Shown here piece by piece: positions 48,868 through 62,605 of a stretch of 64,000 nt of DNA. A model generated the notes under the pieces. It saw only the letters and a program-made list of their open reading frames with translations. It did no database searches and had not been told where the DNA came from. How positions within the stretch are numbered: position 1 is the stretch's first letter; every line of letters starts with the position of its first letter. The DNA is from Acanthochlamys bracteata (taxonomy: Eukaryota; Streptophyta; Magnoliopsida; Pandanales; Velloziaceae). Both the position numbers and the translations under genes were made by a program. The stretch spans positions 2,747,031-2,811,030 of the forward strand of contig CM034142.1 in assembly GCA_019914995.1 (NCBI GenBank), written 5' to 3'.

Positions 48868-49630
48868 TGTTTCCAGGAAGCTTGATTTTTTTCTTTTTTT
48901 GTTCTTTTGAGTGATTTTATTTTGTTGTGCAGGCGCCAAGGAGGAATTGTTGCAGAATGATCGGAATGGAAGGGAAAAAAACCATGACAATCGATGTAGG
49001 AATTTGCAGTGAAGGTGAAATTGTAGAAATTAAAATTGATTTTTTGTTCTTTTGCAAATTTTTACTGACACTGTAGTTTTTTGTTATTGTGTTGTTCTGT
49101 TCTTTAGAGCTAAACTAATATATTACTGTTTTTTTTCATTTCTACCAAATTATTAATTAATTATTAATTATTATGATATTAAATATAATAATATTTATAT
49201 ATTTACAAATAATTTAAATATATTATTACAAAATTTCTAATAATAATATATTTATTAATATGTTTATAAATATTATTATCAAGAATTTTAAACAAAATAT
49301 TTTTAAAATATATTATAAAATTTAATTTTAAAAAATATAGATAATATATGAAATTAAATTTAAAAATTTAATAATATATCATTTATTATATACTTAAGGA
49401 TATTTAAATTATTATATATTTTATTCACTTATAAGCATAAGTTTAGTGAAATATATTTTCAACTTTTGTTACTAAAAAATTTTAAACAGTAAAATTTATC
49501 CAAACAGAATTCAGAGAAAAATAACTTTCCAATTATAAGTTCAATAATTATTTTTTTCAGCAAAAGCATATAAATAGCAGCTTTCGTTCAAAAGCTCTAG
49601 ATTTAAAATTTAGCCAAACATGTTCTAAAT

Positions 49631-52600
49631 CTGAGCCAAATATTTAACTAATGAAGCCTAAAGGAATCAACAAAGTAGCTGGACACACCAAGTCAACTAC
49701 TGCACGGAACTATGAAATCTACTTATGCCAAATCAGTTTTCTTGTTTCCTAAATGTGCCAACCAATTGCAAATAAATTTATGAACTACAAATATTTATAA
49801 ATGATTTTTAAAATATTTATTTATAGTGTTTATGAAGAGAATATTTTGAATATTTAGCAAATCTAGCAAGTAGGAAAGATTCTAGTAAACAAACTAATCT
49901 TAACTGATCAAGCTAAAACTTTAATATCTTAGCCATCCGTTCGAATTTTGATCTGACTTTAAATATATGAAGAGGACATCATGAAGATTATTTCTACACA
50001 AATAGCATAATGGATTTTAGAAGAAATATGACAAACTTTGGATGATATGGCAGTAGAAAATCTAAGAAGCACTTGCAATCCTTAGATGAATTTGCAACTC
50101 ATTGAACGTCGGATTTACTTCAGACTTTGAAGACAAGTTTGTGAGACCCTAAGGAAGTCTTTCACATCAGCAGGTGATGGCCAGGCAAGGAAAAAGTCAG
50201 AGAAAATCTCATAGAGGGAAACCCTATTGTAGGAACATATCAAGTTAGCAGTTTTTCTTTTGATCTTAGCCATGCATTACTTGTAGCTGTTGAAAACTTG
50301 GTCAAACCGAGCAGCTTTCATCTTGATATTAAGGAGGAGACTTCACATATAGTTGCTCATTGAGGACTGTAAGATAATATCAAATACATTGAGCAAAACC
50401 GAGATAATTCGTTACTATCTACAAGCAGAACATCTTCAAACCGAGAACCTATATTGAGTCCTTACTTCTATTTGTTTCATTTGTGTGAAATCGTTGCTCC
50501 TTCTATTATGAGATTAGACCTTGTTATAAAGTAGATCACTTGTGCTAAACTAGTGACTCACTTTGTAATCATGAGATAATTTTGTAAGAGAACTTGCTAG
50601 TTCTCCGATTGTCTAGCCTAGGTGTAGGTTAGTGGTTTGTGTTAGGCCTTGATGAATGTGTGCATGTTGCAAAGGAACTTTACGTGTCTAGGAGTAGAAT
50701 CGAGTTGAGGCTGAGGTGTTCTATGAAACATTAAGTCTCGATAATTGTACGTTCATTTAACGTTAGTGGATTGCATTTGCGATTTCTAGCACATGAGCGT
50801 AGGTACTACGGTGCCTAACCACGTAAAACTTTTTGGTTTGCTGTCTGGTTTTCATTTGCTAGCACTTGAGTTTGTATTATTTAAATTGTATTATGCTAAC
50901 AACATTAGCACAGATTACTGTTTACGTTCAGCTACTTGCCAACAACCTTATAATGGATTGACTACTCACTATGCAGTGATTAAATTCAGAGCAGAGAAAC
51001 TTCTAATTTTTATTTTGTTATCACTCGTCGTATTACTCCGATCCATCAAAGAGGGGTGCATTATCTCCAACTCAACTCTATAACGTCTAGAAGAAGCCAA
51101 ACAAAGAAGAAATGGCCACTATATACTCAATAAGGTGGAGATAGCAGAATGTTTCATTTAAGGTCACTAATATATTAGCTAGTTGTTTCGTTGACATATC
51201 TCTATATGTAGCACATACCACAATTAAAAAGATCAAATTTTGCAAAAGTCTAGATCTTCCCATCCAAATTAGTCCTTAGTAAGAACATACTACAAGAATG
51301 AGATTCAATCATCTCTTTTGATCATCATCGGCTTTATAGTCCTTTCTTCTTGGTTTGCCTTTCCACTTGTTCCTTCTTTGGTAGCTCTTGAATTTCCCAT
51401 TTCTTACATAAATTGTTTATATCATGAAGGTTTCTATACTTACAATTTCCACAGTCATGCACATATAACTAAGTGCAGAATTATCCTAAAAGGCTTACAC
51501 ATGCTTGTACCAAACGTGGGTGATGTAGCTAAAAAGACAAGTAAATTTCTAAACTTTCTACCCTAAACTTATCTTGCAAATCCATAGTTATCGTCTAACA
51601 TATATAAAAGTATAGGTTCGATCCAAAAGGATTGAAGATACTTTAACTTATCAGAAAATATGTAAAATCATAAAATATTGTTTAGTAAATAACAAATATA
51701 TATGAAATCAAAGTCGAACAAATAAACAAATTGTTCCTTAGGAAGCAGAAAGAATAACAATTGCAATTCTAAAATCCACGATTTATATCATTTGCATAAA
51801 ATTTTGAACAAGTGTGATGACTTCTATTATTGGCTAATGTGAAGATCTAACCTAATACCTTTCAGTTCTTAGGTCCGATTTTTAATAATGACTCTAATTG
51901 TGATCCATTATAAAATTACTTATCTTTAATTTATTCTAACTTTGCTCCAGTTCAAAATTAAACTCAAAATGCACTAATATCTAGTGAAATCGGATATTGC
52001 AATTGTGTTTACTTTGATCTACAGAAAAACTAATTATAATTGTTACTCCTAGAACTTTGAATTATAATCCAATCGGTCCTCGCAAAATAAATTTTAAATA
52101 ATTCTAACCTCAAGTTCAATGTTGATTAGGCATTTAACTTCATCATCTAAATTGTAATTAACTAAAGATTAGCAACTCAAGATAACTTTAATAATCATTC
52201 ATCAGAACATGTTCAAGGATCCAAGTAAATTTAAGTAAGGTTCCATCCAACATTCCAGTACAAGAGTTTAACTACTCATGTTATTACACACAATACAGTT
52301 GAATTATAAATATGAGTTTAAAGATGAAGATGATATTCTTCTGTACAGTAGCCCCAAATTTGCTACCTTTGTGACTTTGTGAGTTAGCGGTGGCTCTCGA
52401 TGATGCAATGGATTCAGCTGTGGCATCCATTACATTGAAAGGACTAATCAAAGAAAGAAAGTAAAGTAGGACTCTCATTCATATCTACAGAGGAGATTAT
52501 GAGGAGAGGCTTCGTGTGGCAGCTCCATGCAAGAAGAATTTGGTAGGGAGAGTTTGCGGTCGAGGGAAATTCTTCTCAGACTAGTGGATCGTGGGCTTGC

Positions 52601-52707
52601 TTCCCCTAGAGATAGTGAAAAGATCGAGCTTGCAAGAGGGAGCAAACGAGGAAACTCTTATTCATGCTTTCAACATAGTGGGAAAGGGAAAGGCAGTTAA
52701 GGAAGAT
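49631..52707. other. Intergenic, probable decayed retroelement sequence
   Basis: No gene recognised. Stretches near 50,570-50,780 and 51,600-51,640 (TAGGTTCGATCC) resemble non-coding parts of plant retroelements, but no LTR pair or domain is visible. Confidence 0.4.
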
Positions 52708-52872
52708 AAGCCAAATTCCCTTAATAAGCTATCATCGTTAACGAATGTCACTATCGCAATTCGGTAGGAGAACCTATCTCTAAACAACTAAGCCAAATTC
52801 CCTTAATAAGCTATCATCGTTAACGAATGTCACTATCGCAATTTTGGTAGGAGAACCTATCTCTAAACAACT
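52708..52872. repeat. Near-perfect 82-83 bp tandem duplication
   Basis: 52,708-52,789 and 52,790-52,872 differ only around one T/C run (CAATTCGG versus CAATTTTGG). The copies abut with no spacer, so the event is recent compared with the surroundings. Confidence 0.95.
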
Positions 52873-53816
52873 CATAGTCAAACTGGATGGGTACTGATAC
52901 CTTGTGCAGCTTAAGGAGAGAGACCATGCTTGGGTTGATTGAAAGATTTTGTAGTTATGAAACGTACGACGTCACCGATAGTAGATGCAACGTTTTGGAG
53001 CCTAAGTGTGGGAAGATGTAAACATTCTGGAGAAAGAACAAGGAAAGAGAAGGCACTACGTCTAATAGAGGAAAGTTTTATTCTTATGAGGATGTTTAGA
53101 AGTGATTAGAATAAGCAGCTTTTCTATACTAACGTTTATTTTGAGACTTTTTAGAGAAGCAGTTCGGCTTTTTTTACATTAAAAAAATATAAATTATACG
53201 TATAAAGTTTATACAACATACAATTCATCTATACTTTCCAAATTAATAAATAATTAAATAGTATAGAATAATTCTTTAAAAATGTAAGAGCCTTTTTGGA
53301 ATGAAAAATAGTACTATAAGTACTGCCAAACACCTCCTCAACTGTTAGAAGTGGTCGGACATGACCAACATTTCTCCAGATCAGTGACACACCCAAATGA
53401 GCATCACTTCGACTCAAAATCCAACTCAGACCGCTGGCAATGTCAAGTTAATGGCAGAAAAGACAACAAACATGTAACGAGGTGTTGAGAGCAAACGAGA
53501 ATTGCATAAAAGAAAATTAGTTTCCTCAGACATTGAGGGGGTCAATAACCTTTCAGTTTCTTTGTTGAAATAATCATATTCTTTTCCAACTTTGTATTTC
53601 TCTACTTTTCAAATAATTTATTTAACCCATCTTCAACCTAAACTTACCAATCTAAGCTTATTGTCTTAATCAGATTTCTCTCAATGCCTTTCACATCACT
53701 CATATAAAATCAACCCATTAGCCCTTAATCCGTCTACACTCCAACAAATTTCACCATATAGGCCTTTTAATCCTTCCTACTACCCATCAGACCCTCGTCA
53801 ACCTCGATCTCTTCTA
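52873..53816. other. Intergenic, no gene seen
   Basis: Mixed AT-rich DNA without recognisable coding content or repeats. Confidence 0.5.
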
Positions 53817-54114
53817 CACTACAACAAAATCCATCCATGTTGGCATCGATCTTGTCTAATCTCTAGAAAAGTTCACCCCGATCACCATTAATTAATGATG
53901 GCTTCACGAAGTATGTTACAAGATGTTTTGCTTCTCGGTTTCTTTCTTATTTTTTTTTTTTTTTTGTGTCTATGTTCATGTCTTCTATTTTGTATGTACT
54001 AAAATTTTGATAACATGGTCGTAAATTCATCGTAAGATTTATAATATCTATAACGTCGTAAAGTTATCGTAATACCAAAATAAGTTGACGTGAGGTAGTA
54101 AAGTTGTCGTAGTG
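53817..54114. mobile_element. Candidate small CACTA-type element
   Basis: Left end CACTACAACAAAA and right end whose complement reads CACTACGACAACTT. The right part is dense in TCGTAA / GTCGTAA words, as in CACTA subterminal repeats. The flanking 3-mers are CTA and CTG, not a clean match, so the borders are uncertain. Confidence 0.3.
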
Positions 54115-55953
54115 CTGTCGTAATATAGTCACATTATATAAGGGGTCGAATGTTTATGTTGTGATTTTGCAGAAAGTTCGTAAAGTAGTTGTAATATGGC
54201 CATAGCGTCATTTTTAAGTTGCTTGTTTGAATGAATTAATATATTATAATATGTTGCTGGGATAAAGGCTTGGAATAACAAATTTCCCTCAAATACTACA
54301 GTGGGAGAAAATTGAAGATTGAGATGATTTTGTAACTGATTCATCACAACTTTCGTGAATCATGCGACCCGAGGTAACTGTAATGCAGTTTTTAAGCCGG
54401 TAAGGGCAACCTTTGAGGTGGAGATGATCTTAAAGCCCGTTACCCTTTGAGTAGAGACGATTTATAAAATTGTGGAAAGAGATTCTGGGAAATAGAATAA
54501 AGTTTTTTTAGGCAAAAAAATGGTTAAAGAAATTCATTTTGTAAAGTAGAGTTATTACCACAAATTTGGAAGAAAAAATGGTTATCCCAACAAAAATATT
54601 ACCTTGATATTTCACCAACAATAGTAGAGAAAGTTTTCAAGGGAGCCACACTTTCTTTGCTAGACTCTATAGAGACTTTAATTGCCTTGAGGGATGATTA
54701 ATTGACAAGTCTCGCTAGCGGTGTTAACTCAAAATTTAAATGCAACCCTAATGTCTCCTATGGAGGAGAAGCAATATGAAGAAGAAAGGAATCTACAAGG
54801 AAAATTGTGGACCAGCAAGGTAAAAAAATCAACTACTTGGCAGGTGAAGTGTGTTTAGATGGAACTAAGCCAGTGGATATGCATGCAACAAGTCCATTGA
54901 ACGAATTGGGCTAGATTCTATTGGGCTAAGTTTGCATCTAATTACTGTAGAAGCGGCCTTGTAGAGAATCGACTGATTGAAGCGCAAGATCAAATAGAGA
55001 ATACAAAATAATGAATCGATCCCACAAAGAGAGTACCAACACTGACAAGTGAACGAGCCGAGCTAATACCAACACAGCTGATACAAACATCAACCATCCT
55101 CTCAATAGCAAACACTCAAACCAAGAAATAAAAACTAGGCTAAACGCCATGATAGAAGAACCTGACGAGGGAGTTCATGATATAAACGCCACCAAGGAGG
55201 TTCGACATTCACAGAGACGCGCACGGCAAAGACTCAAAGCTTACCTAGGTTAGAAGTGCTGCTCAGTATTTTCTATAAATGCCTAGTACCCATGGCATAA
55301 GATAGAGGCCCTTAGGCACCTAGCGCAGGCACATTGATGCAAATATAGAGAAAAATCAACCAGAAAACCATTGGTCATTGTTGCTCAAGGCAATCGTAAT
55401 GAACCAAAATACAACCATGAGCACTAAAGACTAAATAAATGTGCTGGTCAAAGTTACCAACCGAAGAGCTGCTATTGCAATCATAAATGTACGAGCCGCA
55501 CAATTAATACAATGATGAGAACAAATCATCAACATGGGGAATAATTAACTTATTAAGTACCGAAAATAACTATTCTTAAAATTATTTGAACAACTAATTT
55601 GAAAAGACTGAATACTAAAACTAAAGAAAACAAAATAAGCAAAAAACCACACTTGTGAGACTTTAATGATTTAATTGTTAGGGCATTTGATTTCACTGTA
55701 ACTAATCCAATTCAAATTTGTATTCATTCAATCGAAAATTATACTATTTATTGACAGCTATAAAACCATCATTTCTTAGATATACTTTCTCAAGGTACAC
55801 CAAAAATAATTTCATACAATAATATATATGTATGTGAATTAATATATAAGAAAGCTCATTATGTTTTATGGCATCCTAAATTAACAACACGAACCATTAG
55901 AGTAGAAGTCATTACAAACACTAATCCATACATCACATAGCTATGAAAAAGGA
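54115..55953. other. Intergenic, no gene seen
   Basis: Contains text such as GAATCGATCCCACAAAGAG (55,014) that recalls retroelement debris. No coding domain. Confidence 0.4.
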
Positions 55954-56771
55954 GGTTCCAGATTTGAAATATAAATCTGCATGATATAGTGTTTTAGGAA
56001 GTGTGCGGCAACAGCTCCCGTTAACTTCAATTTTTAGCCAAAAAATTGGGTTGCAGGTAAGTGTAATTTTTGTGTTTACTATGTTTTGAAAGTAAATAAA
56101 ATATGAAATTCTCTTTCAAAAAAAGTCAAGTTTACCTTGCTGGTAAACACGCCCTAATAAAAATTTTGCTGGATTTCCATTGAGGGTTTGTGCTCATTCG
56201 GTTTTCGATAAAATTTTCTTCTTATTTTTACGATTTTGCTAGTTAATTAAATCTTGTTAAGAACTATGCAGTACTGACTGGCTTCATTTTTCTCATTCTT
56301 TTTGCGTGTTACGAAATCCAAAACAAAAGTATTTTCAAACTTTCACTAGGAAGGAGAAAACATTTTGAAAATCATTATTCCATTTTTTTATTTGGTTTCC
56401 ACCTATCCTACGATTTCTGCTCTCGACAAATTCATCAATGGAAATTTTACGAGATTGAACGAGGGTTTGTGCTCATTCGGTGTTTGATAAAATTGTCCTC
56501 TTATTTCTTAGGTTTTGCTATTTCATTGAATCTTGTGAAGAACTATGCAGTACGAACCGACTTCTCACTTTTCTTTTCTTTGTGTATTACGAAACCTAAA
56601 AGAAATGTATGCATATTGTATGTAAATAAATGCTCAATAAACGTTCATTGAAGACAAAACTCAATTAATCAACTACATTACTTGCACAAGTTCCCTCACA
56701 ATCTCTTTCTCCAATACGATCATCTTGCTCATCGTTCCTAGCTGCCTCACTAATGCTTAGCACAAACTTAA

Positions 56772-57038
56772 TTAGAAGCCACGTTCGATGTAAGTACGAT
56801 AATGGTGTTCCACATGTTTAGATGTGAATTCTGTGCACAAGTCGTTGATATGGTTGACAGCAGTAACAAAGGTAGAATTTTTAAAACCCTTATTCAGTTT
56901 CTTACCTTGTCTACATTTCTCTTCAAGAAATTCAATAAGCTTCTCATCCTGGACCTGTGTCCATCTCTTATTAGGCGTTCCCTTTTGCATAGGAAGAGAT
57001 AAATGTGAAGCTTAACCCAAGTCATAGTGTACCGACAT
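56772..57038 (-). pseudogene. Myb/SANT-like domain protein, array unit 1
   Basis: The ATG at 57,038 follows a possible splice acceptor (TGTAG). The frame is closed by a TAA at codon 9 (57,014-57,012), then runs open through MQKGTPNKRWTQVQDEKLIE (from 56,990), GFKNSTFVTAVNHINDLC and HVEHHYRTY. This is the N-terminal half of a Myb/SANT-like DNA-binding domain as found in Harbinger ORF1 and related plant proteins. This unit alone ends YRTYIERGF; the others stop one codon after YRTY. Translation from the internal Met would give ~72 residues. A functional product is unproven. Confidence 0.75.
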
Positions 57039-58329
57039 CTTTAACCTCTACATTTACAAAGAACATTATTCTAGTTGTACAATAAACAATAAAGGTAAAA
57101 CATAAGCTAATAACCAACGCATTGGAGAAAATAAAAAGCCATTTTACAAAAAATAATACAGCCTACATACCAAAATTTATTGTAAATGATAAACTAACTT
57201 TAGAAAAACAGAAAAAAGAAATTCGTACAAAAAAATTTCTTTAACACTAAGATAATTTGAAACAAACATTCACATAACCAGAGAAAAGAAAATAAAATTT
57301 TCAACTTGCTGATCCAATGATTTTGAAAGTTTAATTTTATTCAAAAACGTGCGATCGAAGAAGAATCGGCCGTGAAAAAAAGAAGAGAAAGGAGGCATGA
57401 AAGGGACGAGATCTAATAAGAGATAGATCAACCGGGTGAAGGAGACACTCGTCAAATCTGAATTTCTCAAAGTTGGAAGACGATGGAGACAAAAAAAGGT
57501 TCCAGATTTGAAATGTAGATCTACAGGGTATAGTGTTTTAGGAAGTGCGTGGCAACAATTTCGGTTAACTTCAATTTTAAGTGAAAAAATTGGGTTACAT
57601 ATAAGTGTAATTTTTGCGGTTACTATGTTTTGAAAGTAAATAGAATATGAAATTGTCTTTCAAGAAAAGTTGAGTTAGCTTCCTGGTAAACACGCCCTAA
57701 GAAAAATTTTGCTGGATTTCAACTGAGGGTTTGTGCTTATTCGGTTTTCGATAAAATTTTCCTCTTGTTTTTCCCGTTTTGCTCTTTAATTGAATCTTGT
57801 TAAGAACTATGCACTACTAACTTGCATCATTTTTTTGTTTCCTTGTGTGTGTTACAAAATCCAAAAGAAAAGTATCTTCAACATTTCACTAGGAAGGAGA
57901 AAACATTTTGAAAATCATTGTTTCTTTTTTTTTTATATTTGGTTTCCACCTAACCTACGGCTTATGCTCTCGACAAATTCTTCAACGGAAAATTTACTAG
58001 ATTAACCTAGTGTTTGTGCTCATTTGGTGTTTGATAAATCCTCTTATTTCTTAGGTTTTTCTATTTCATTGAATCTTGTTAAGAACTATGCAGTACGAAC
58101 CGACTTCTCTCTTTTCTTTTCTGTGTATATTACGAAACCTAAAAGAAAAATGTTTGCGTATTGTATGTAAAGAAATGCTCAGTTAAGGTTCTTTGAAGAC
58201 AAAAACTTAATTAATCAACTACATTACCTGCACAAGTTTCCTCTCAGTCTCTTTTTCCAATACGATCATCTTGCTCGTCTTTCCGGGCAGCCTCATTATT
58301 GTTTAGCTCAAATTTAATGAGTAGCCACG

Positions 58330-58599
58330 TTAGAGGTAAGTATGATATTGGTGTTCAACATGTTTAGATGTGAATTCCGTACTACACATATCATTGATAT
58401 GGTTGGCAACGGTAACAAAGGTAGAATTTCTAAAACCCTTATTCAGTTTACCTTGTCTACATTGCTCTGCAAGAAATTCGATGAGCTTCTCATCCAGGAA
58501 CTGTGTCCACCTCTTGTTAGGCGTTCCCTTTCGCATAAGAAGAGACAAATGTGAAGCTTGACCCGAGTCATAGTTTACCGACAACTTTAACCTATACAT
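58330..58599 (-). pseudogene. Myb/SANT-like domain protein, array unit 2
   Basis: The usual ATG is changed to TTG (58,584). An upstream in-frame ATG at 58,599 lies across the presumed splice acceptor. There is no stop at codon 9, so this is the longest open copy (89 residues: SVNYDSGQASHLSLLMRKGT...). One Lys codon is missing (RQGKLNKGF). It ends HQYHTYL. Confidence 0.75.
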
Positions 58600-59522
58600 T
58601 TAAAAAGCACATTATCCTAGTTGTACAATAAACAATAAAGGTAAAACATAAGCTAATAACCAACGCATTAGAGAAGACAAAAAGCCATTTTACAAAAAAT
58701 AATACAGCCTACATACCAACATTTATTGTAAATGATAAACTAACTTTAGAAAAACAAAAAATTGAAATTCGTACAAAAAAATTTCACTAACACTAGGATA
58801 ATTTGAAACAAACATTCACATAACCAGAGAAAAGAAAATAAAACTTTCAACCTGCTGATCCAATGATTTTAAAAGTTCAATTTTATTCAAAAACTTGCGA
58901 TCGAAGATGAATCGACCGTGAAACAAAGAAGAGAAAGGAGGCATTAAGGAGACGAGATTTGGTAAGAGATAGATCAAATGCGAGAGGGAGAGACTCGTCA
59001 GATCTGAATCTCAAGTTTGGAAGACGATGGAGATATGAGGAGGTTCTAGATTTGAAATGCAGATCTGTAGGATATAGCGCTTTAGGAAGTGCGTAGGAAC
59101 AATTCCCATTAATTTAAATTTTTAGCGAAAAATTGGGTTGCAGGTAAGTGTAATTTTTGTGTTTACTGTGATTTGAAAGTAAATAAAATACGAAATTTTC
59201 TTTTAAGAAGAGTCGAGTTTACCTTGCTGGTAAACACGCCCGAATAGAAATTTTGCTATTTCAATGAATCTTGTTAGGAACTATGCAGTACGAACCGACT
59301 TCTCTCTTTTCTTTTCTTTGTGTATTACGAAACCTAAAAGAAATGTATGCATATTGAATGTAAGGAAATGCTCAATTAATGTTCATTCAAGACAAAAACT
59401 CAATTAATCAACTACATTACCTGCACAAGTTCCCTCTTAGTCTCTTTCTCCAATACGATCATCTTGCTCGTCTTTCCCGGCAGACTCACTAATGCTTAGC
59501 TCAGATTTAATGAGTATCCACA

Positions 59523-59778
59523 TTAGAGGTAAGTACGATAATGGTGTTCAACATGTTTAGATGTGAATTGCGTACGACATATCATTGATATGGTTGGCAG
59601 CAGTAACAAAGGTAGAATTTCTAAAACCCTTATTCAGTTTCTTACCTTGTCTACATTGCTCTTCAAAAATTCGATAAGCTTCTCATTCTGGAACTGTATC
59701 CACCTCTTGTTGTGCATTCCTTTTCGCATAGGAAGAGACAAATGTGAAAGCTTGACCCGAGTCATAGTTTACCGACAT
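59523..59778 (-). pseudogene. Myb/SANT-like domain protein, array unit 3
   Basis: Same exon with an intact ATG (59,778), but one extra base near 59,748 (GTGAAAGCTT for GTGAAGCTT) and one lost base near 59,665 (CTTCAAAAATTC), so it is frameshifted twice. Confidence 0.75.
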
Positions 59779-61067
59779 CTTTAACCTATACATTTGCAAA
59801 GCACATTATCCTAGTTGTACAATAAACAATAAAGGTAAAACATAAGCTAATAACCAAAGCATTAGAGAAAATAAAAAGCCATTTTACAAAAAATAGTACA
59901 GTCTACATACTAACATTTATTATAAATGATAAACTAACCTTAGAAAAACAAAAAATTGAAATTCGTACAAAAAAAAAATCATTAACACTAAGATAATTTG
60001 AAACAAACATTCACATAACCACAGAAAAAAAAATAAAACTTTCGACTTGGTGATCCAATGATTTTGAAAGTTCAATTAAATTCAAAAACTTTGCGATCGA
60101 AGATGAATCGACCGTGGAACAAAGAAGAGAAAGGAGGCATTAAGGAGACGAGATCTAATAGGAGATAGATCAACCGGGTGAGGGAGAGACTCATCAGATC
60201 TGAATCTCAAGTTTGGAAGACGATGGAGACAAGAGGAGGTTCCAGATTTGAAATGTAGATCTGTAGGATATAACGCTTTCGGAAGTGCGCGGGAACAGTT
60301 CCCGTTAACTTAAACTTTTAGCCAAAAATTGGGTTGCAGGTAAGTGTAATTTTTGTGTTTACTGTGTTTTGAAAAAATATAAAATATCAAATTTTCTTTT
60401 AAGAAAAGTCGAGTTTACCTTGCTGGTAAACACGCCCTAATAGAAGTTTTTCTAGATTTTAACTTATGATTTGTGCTAATTCAGTTTTTGATAAAATTTT
60501 TCCTCTTATTCGTACGATTTTGCTCTTTAATTGAAGTTTATTAAGAACTCTACAGTACTAACTGGCTTTATATTTTCCTTTCTTTATGTGTGTTACGAAA
60601 TCCAAAAAAAATTATCTTCAAATTTTGACAAGGAAGAAGAAAACTTTTCGAAAATCATTGTATCTTTTTTTTATTTTGTTTGCACCTAACCTACGGTTTC
60701 TGCTCTTGACAAATTCGTCAACGAAAATTTTACTAGATTAACCGAGTGTTTGTGCTCGTTGGGTGTTTGATAAAGTTGTGCTCTTACTTTTTAGGTTTTG
60801 CTATTTCATTGAATCTTGTTAGGAACTATGCAGTACGAACCGACTTTTCTCTTTTCTTTTCTTTGCGTATTACGAAACCTAAAAGAAATGTATGCGTATT
60901 GTATGTAAAGCACTGCTCAATTAACGTTCATTGAAGACATGAACTCAATTAATCAACTACATTACCTGCACAAGTTCCCTCTCAGTCTCTTTCTCCAATA
61001 CGATCATCTTGCTCGTCTTTCCGGGCAGCCTCACTAATGCTTAGGTCAAATTTAATGAGTAGCCACA

Positions 61068-61325
61068 TTAGAGATAAGTACGATAATGGTGTTCAACATG
61101 TTTAGATGTGAATTGCGTACGACACATGTCATTGATATGGTTGGCAGCAGTAACAAAGGTAGAATTTTTAAAGCCCTTATTCAGTTTCTTACCTTGTCTA
61201 CATTGCTCTTCAAGAAATTCAATAAGCTTCTCATCTTGGACCTGTGTCCACCTCTTGTTAGGCGTTCCCTTTTGCATAGGAAGAGATAAATGTGAAGCTT
61301 AACCCAAGTCATAGTGTACCGACAT
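61068..61325 (-). pseudogene. Myb/SANT-like domain protein, array unit 4
   Basis: ATG at 61,325, TAA at codon 9 (61,301-61,299), then open from MQKGTPNKRWTQVQDEKLIE (61,277) to YRTYL. Very close to unit 1 across this exon (both share VQDEKLIEFLEE and the codon 9 stop). Confidence 0.75.
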
Positions 61326-62605
61326 CTTTAACCTCTACATTTACAAAGAACATTATTCTAGTTGTACAATAAACAATAAAGGTAAAACATAAGCTAATAA
61401 CCAATGCATTAGAGAAAATAAAAAGCCATTTTACAAAAAACAATACAGCCTACATACCAACATTTATTGAAAATGATAAACTAACTTTAGAAAAACAAAA
61501 AAATGAAATTCGTACAAAAAATTTTCATTAACACTAAGATAATTTGAAACAAACATTCACATAACCAGAGAAAAGAAAATAAAATTTTCAACTTGCTTAT
61601 CCAATGATTTTGAAAGTTAAATTTTATTCAAAAACTTGCGATCGAAGATGAATCGACTATGAAACAAAGAAGAGAAAGGAGGCATTAAGGAGACGAGATC
61701 TGATAGGAGATTGATCAACTGGGTGAGGGAGAGACTCATCAGATCTGAATCTCAAATTTGGAAGACGATGGAGACAAGAGGAGGTTCCAGATTTGAAATG
61801 CAGATCTATAGGATATAACGCTTTAGGAAGTGCGCAGGAACAGTTCCCGTTAACTGAAATTTTTAGCGGAAAATTGGGTTGTAGGTAAGTGTAATTTTTG
61901 TGTTTACTGTGTTTTGAAAGTAAATAAAATATGAAATTTTCTTTTAAGAAAAGTGGAGTTTACCTTGCTGGTAAACACGCCCTAATAGAAATTTTGCTAG
62001 ATTTTAACTTATGGTTTGTGCTCATTCGGTTTTTGATAAAATTTTTCCTCTTATTCGTACGATTTTGCTCTTTAATTGAAGTTTATTAAGAACTCTATAG
62101 TACTAACTGGGTTCATATTTTCCTTTCTTTATGTGTGTTACGAAACCCAAAAGAATTATCTTCAAATTTTGACAAGGAAGAAGAAAACGTTTTGAAAATC
62201 TTTGTTTCTTTTTTTTATTTGGTTTCCACCTAGGCTCTTGCTCTCGACAAATTCGTCAACGGAAATTTTACTAGATTAACCGAGTGTTTGTGCTCGTTGG
62301 GTGCTTGATAAAGTTGTCCTCTTACTTTTTAGGTTTTGCTATTTTATTGAATCTTGTTATGAACTATGCAGTACGAACTGACTTCTCTCTTTTCTTTTCT
62401 TTGTGTATTACGAAACCTAAAAGAAATGTACGCCTATTGTATGTAAAGAAATGCTCAATTAATGTTCATAGAAAACAAAAACTCAATTAATCAACTATAT
62501 TACGTGCACAAGTTCCCTCTCAGTCTCTTTCTCGAATACGATCATCTTGCTCGTCTTTCTGGGCAGCCTCACTAATGCTTAGCTCAAATTTAATGAGTAA
62601 CCACG

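Larger units (their letters stand above)
46940..49630. mobile_element. Terminal-inverted-repeat element related to the right end of the 14-24.8 kb element
   Basis: Left end ATGTTTGGTAATGCTAGCTT (46,949) and the reverse complement of the right end (ACATGTTTGGCTAA, then TCTAGAGCTTTTGA; about 49,590-49,624) share ATGTTTGG, CTAG and GCTTTTGA in order. The right subterminal 49,140-49,620 is homologous to 24,240-24,790. Inside are a leader-like part, a first frame (47,290-47,585), intron-like tandem repeats, and a second frame (48,613-48,867). I found no transposase motifs, so it would be non-autonomous or a gene-carrying derivative. Target duplication not found. Confidence 0.5.
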
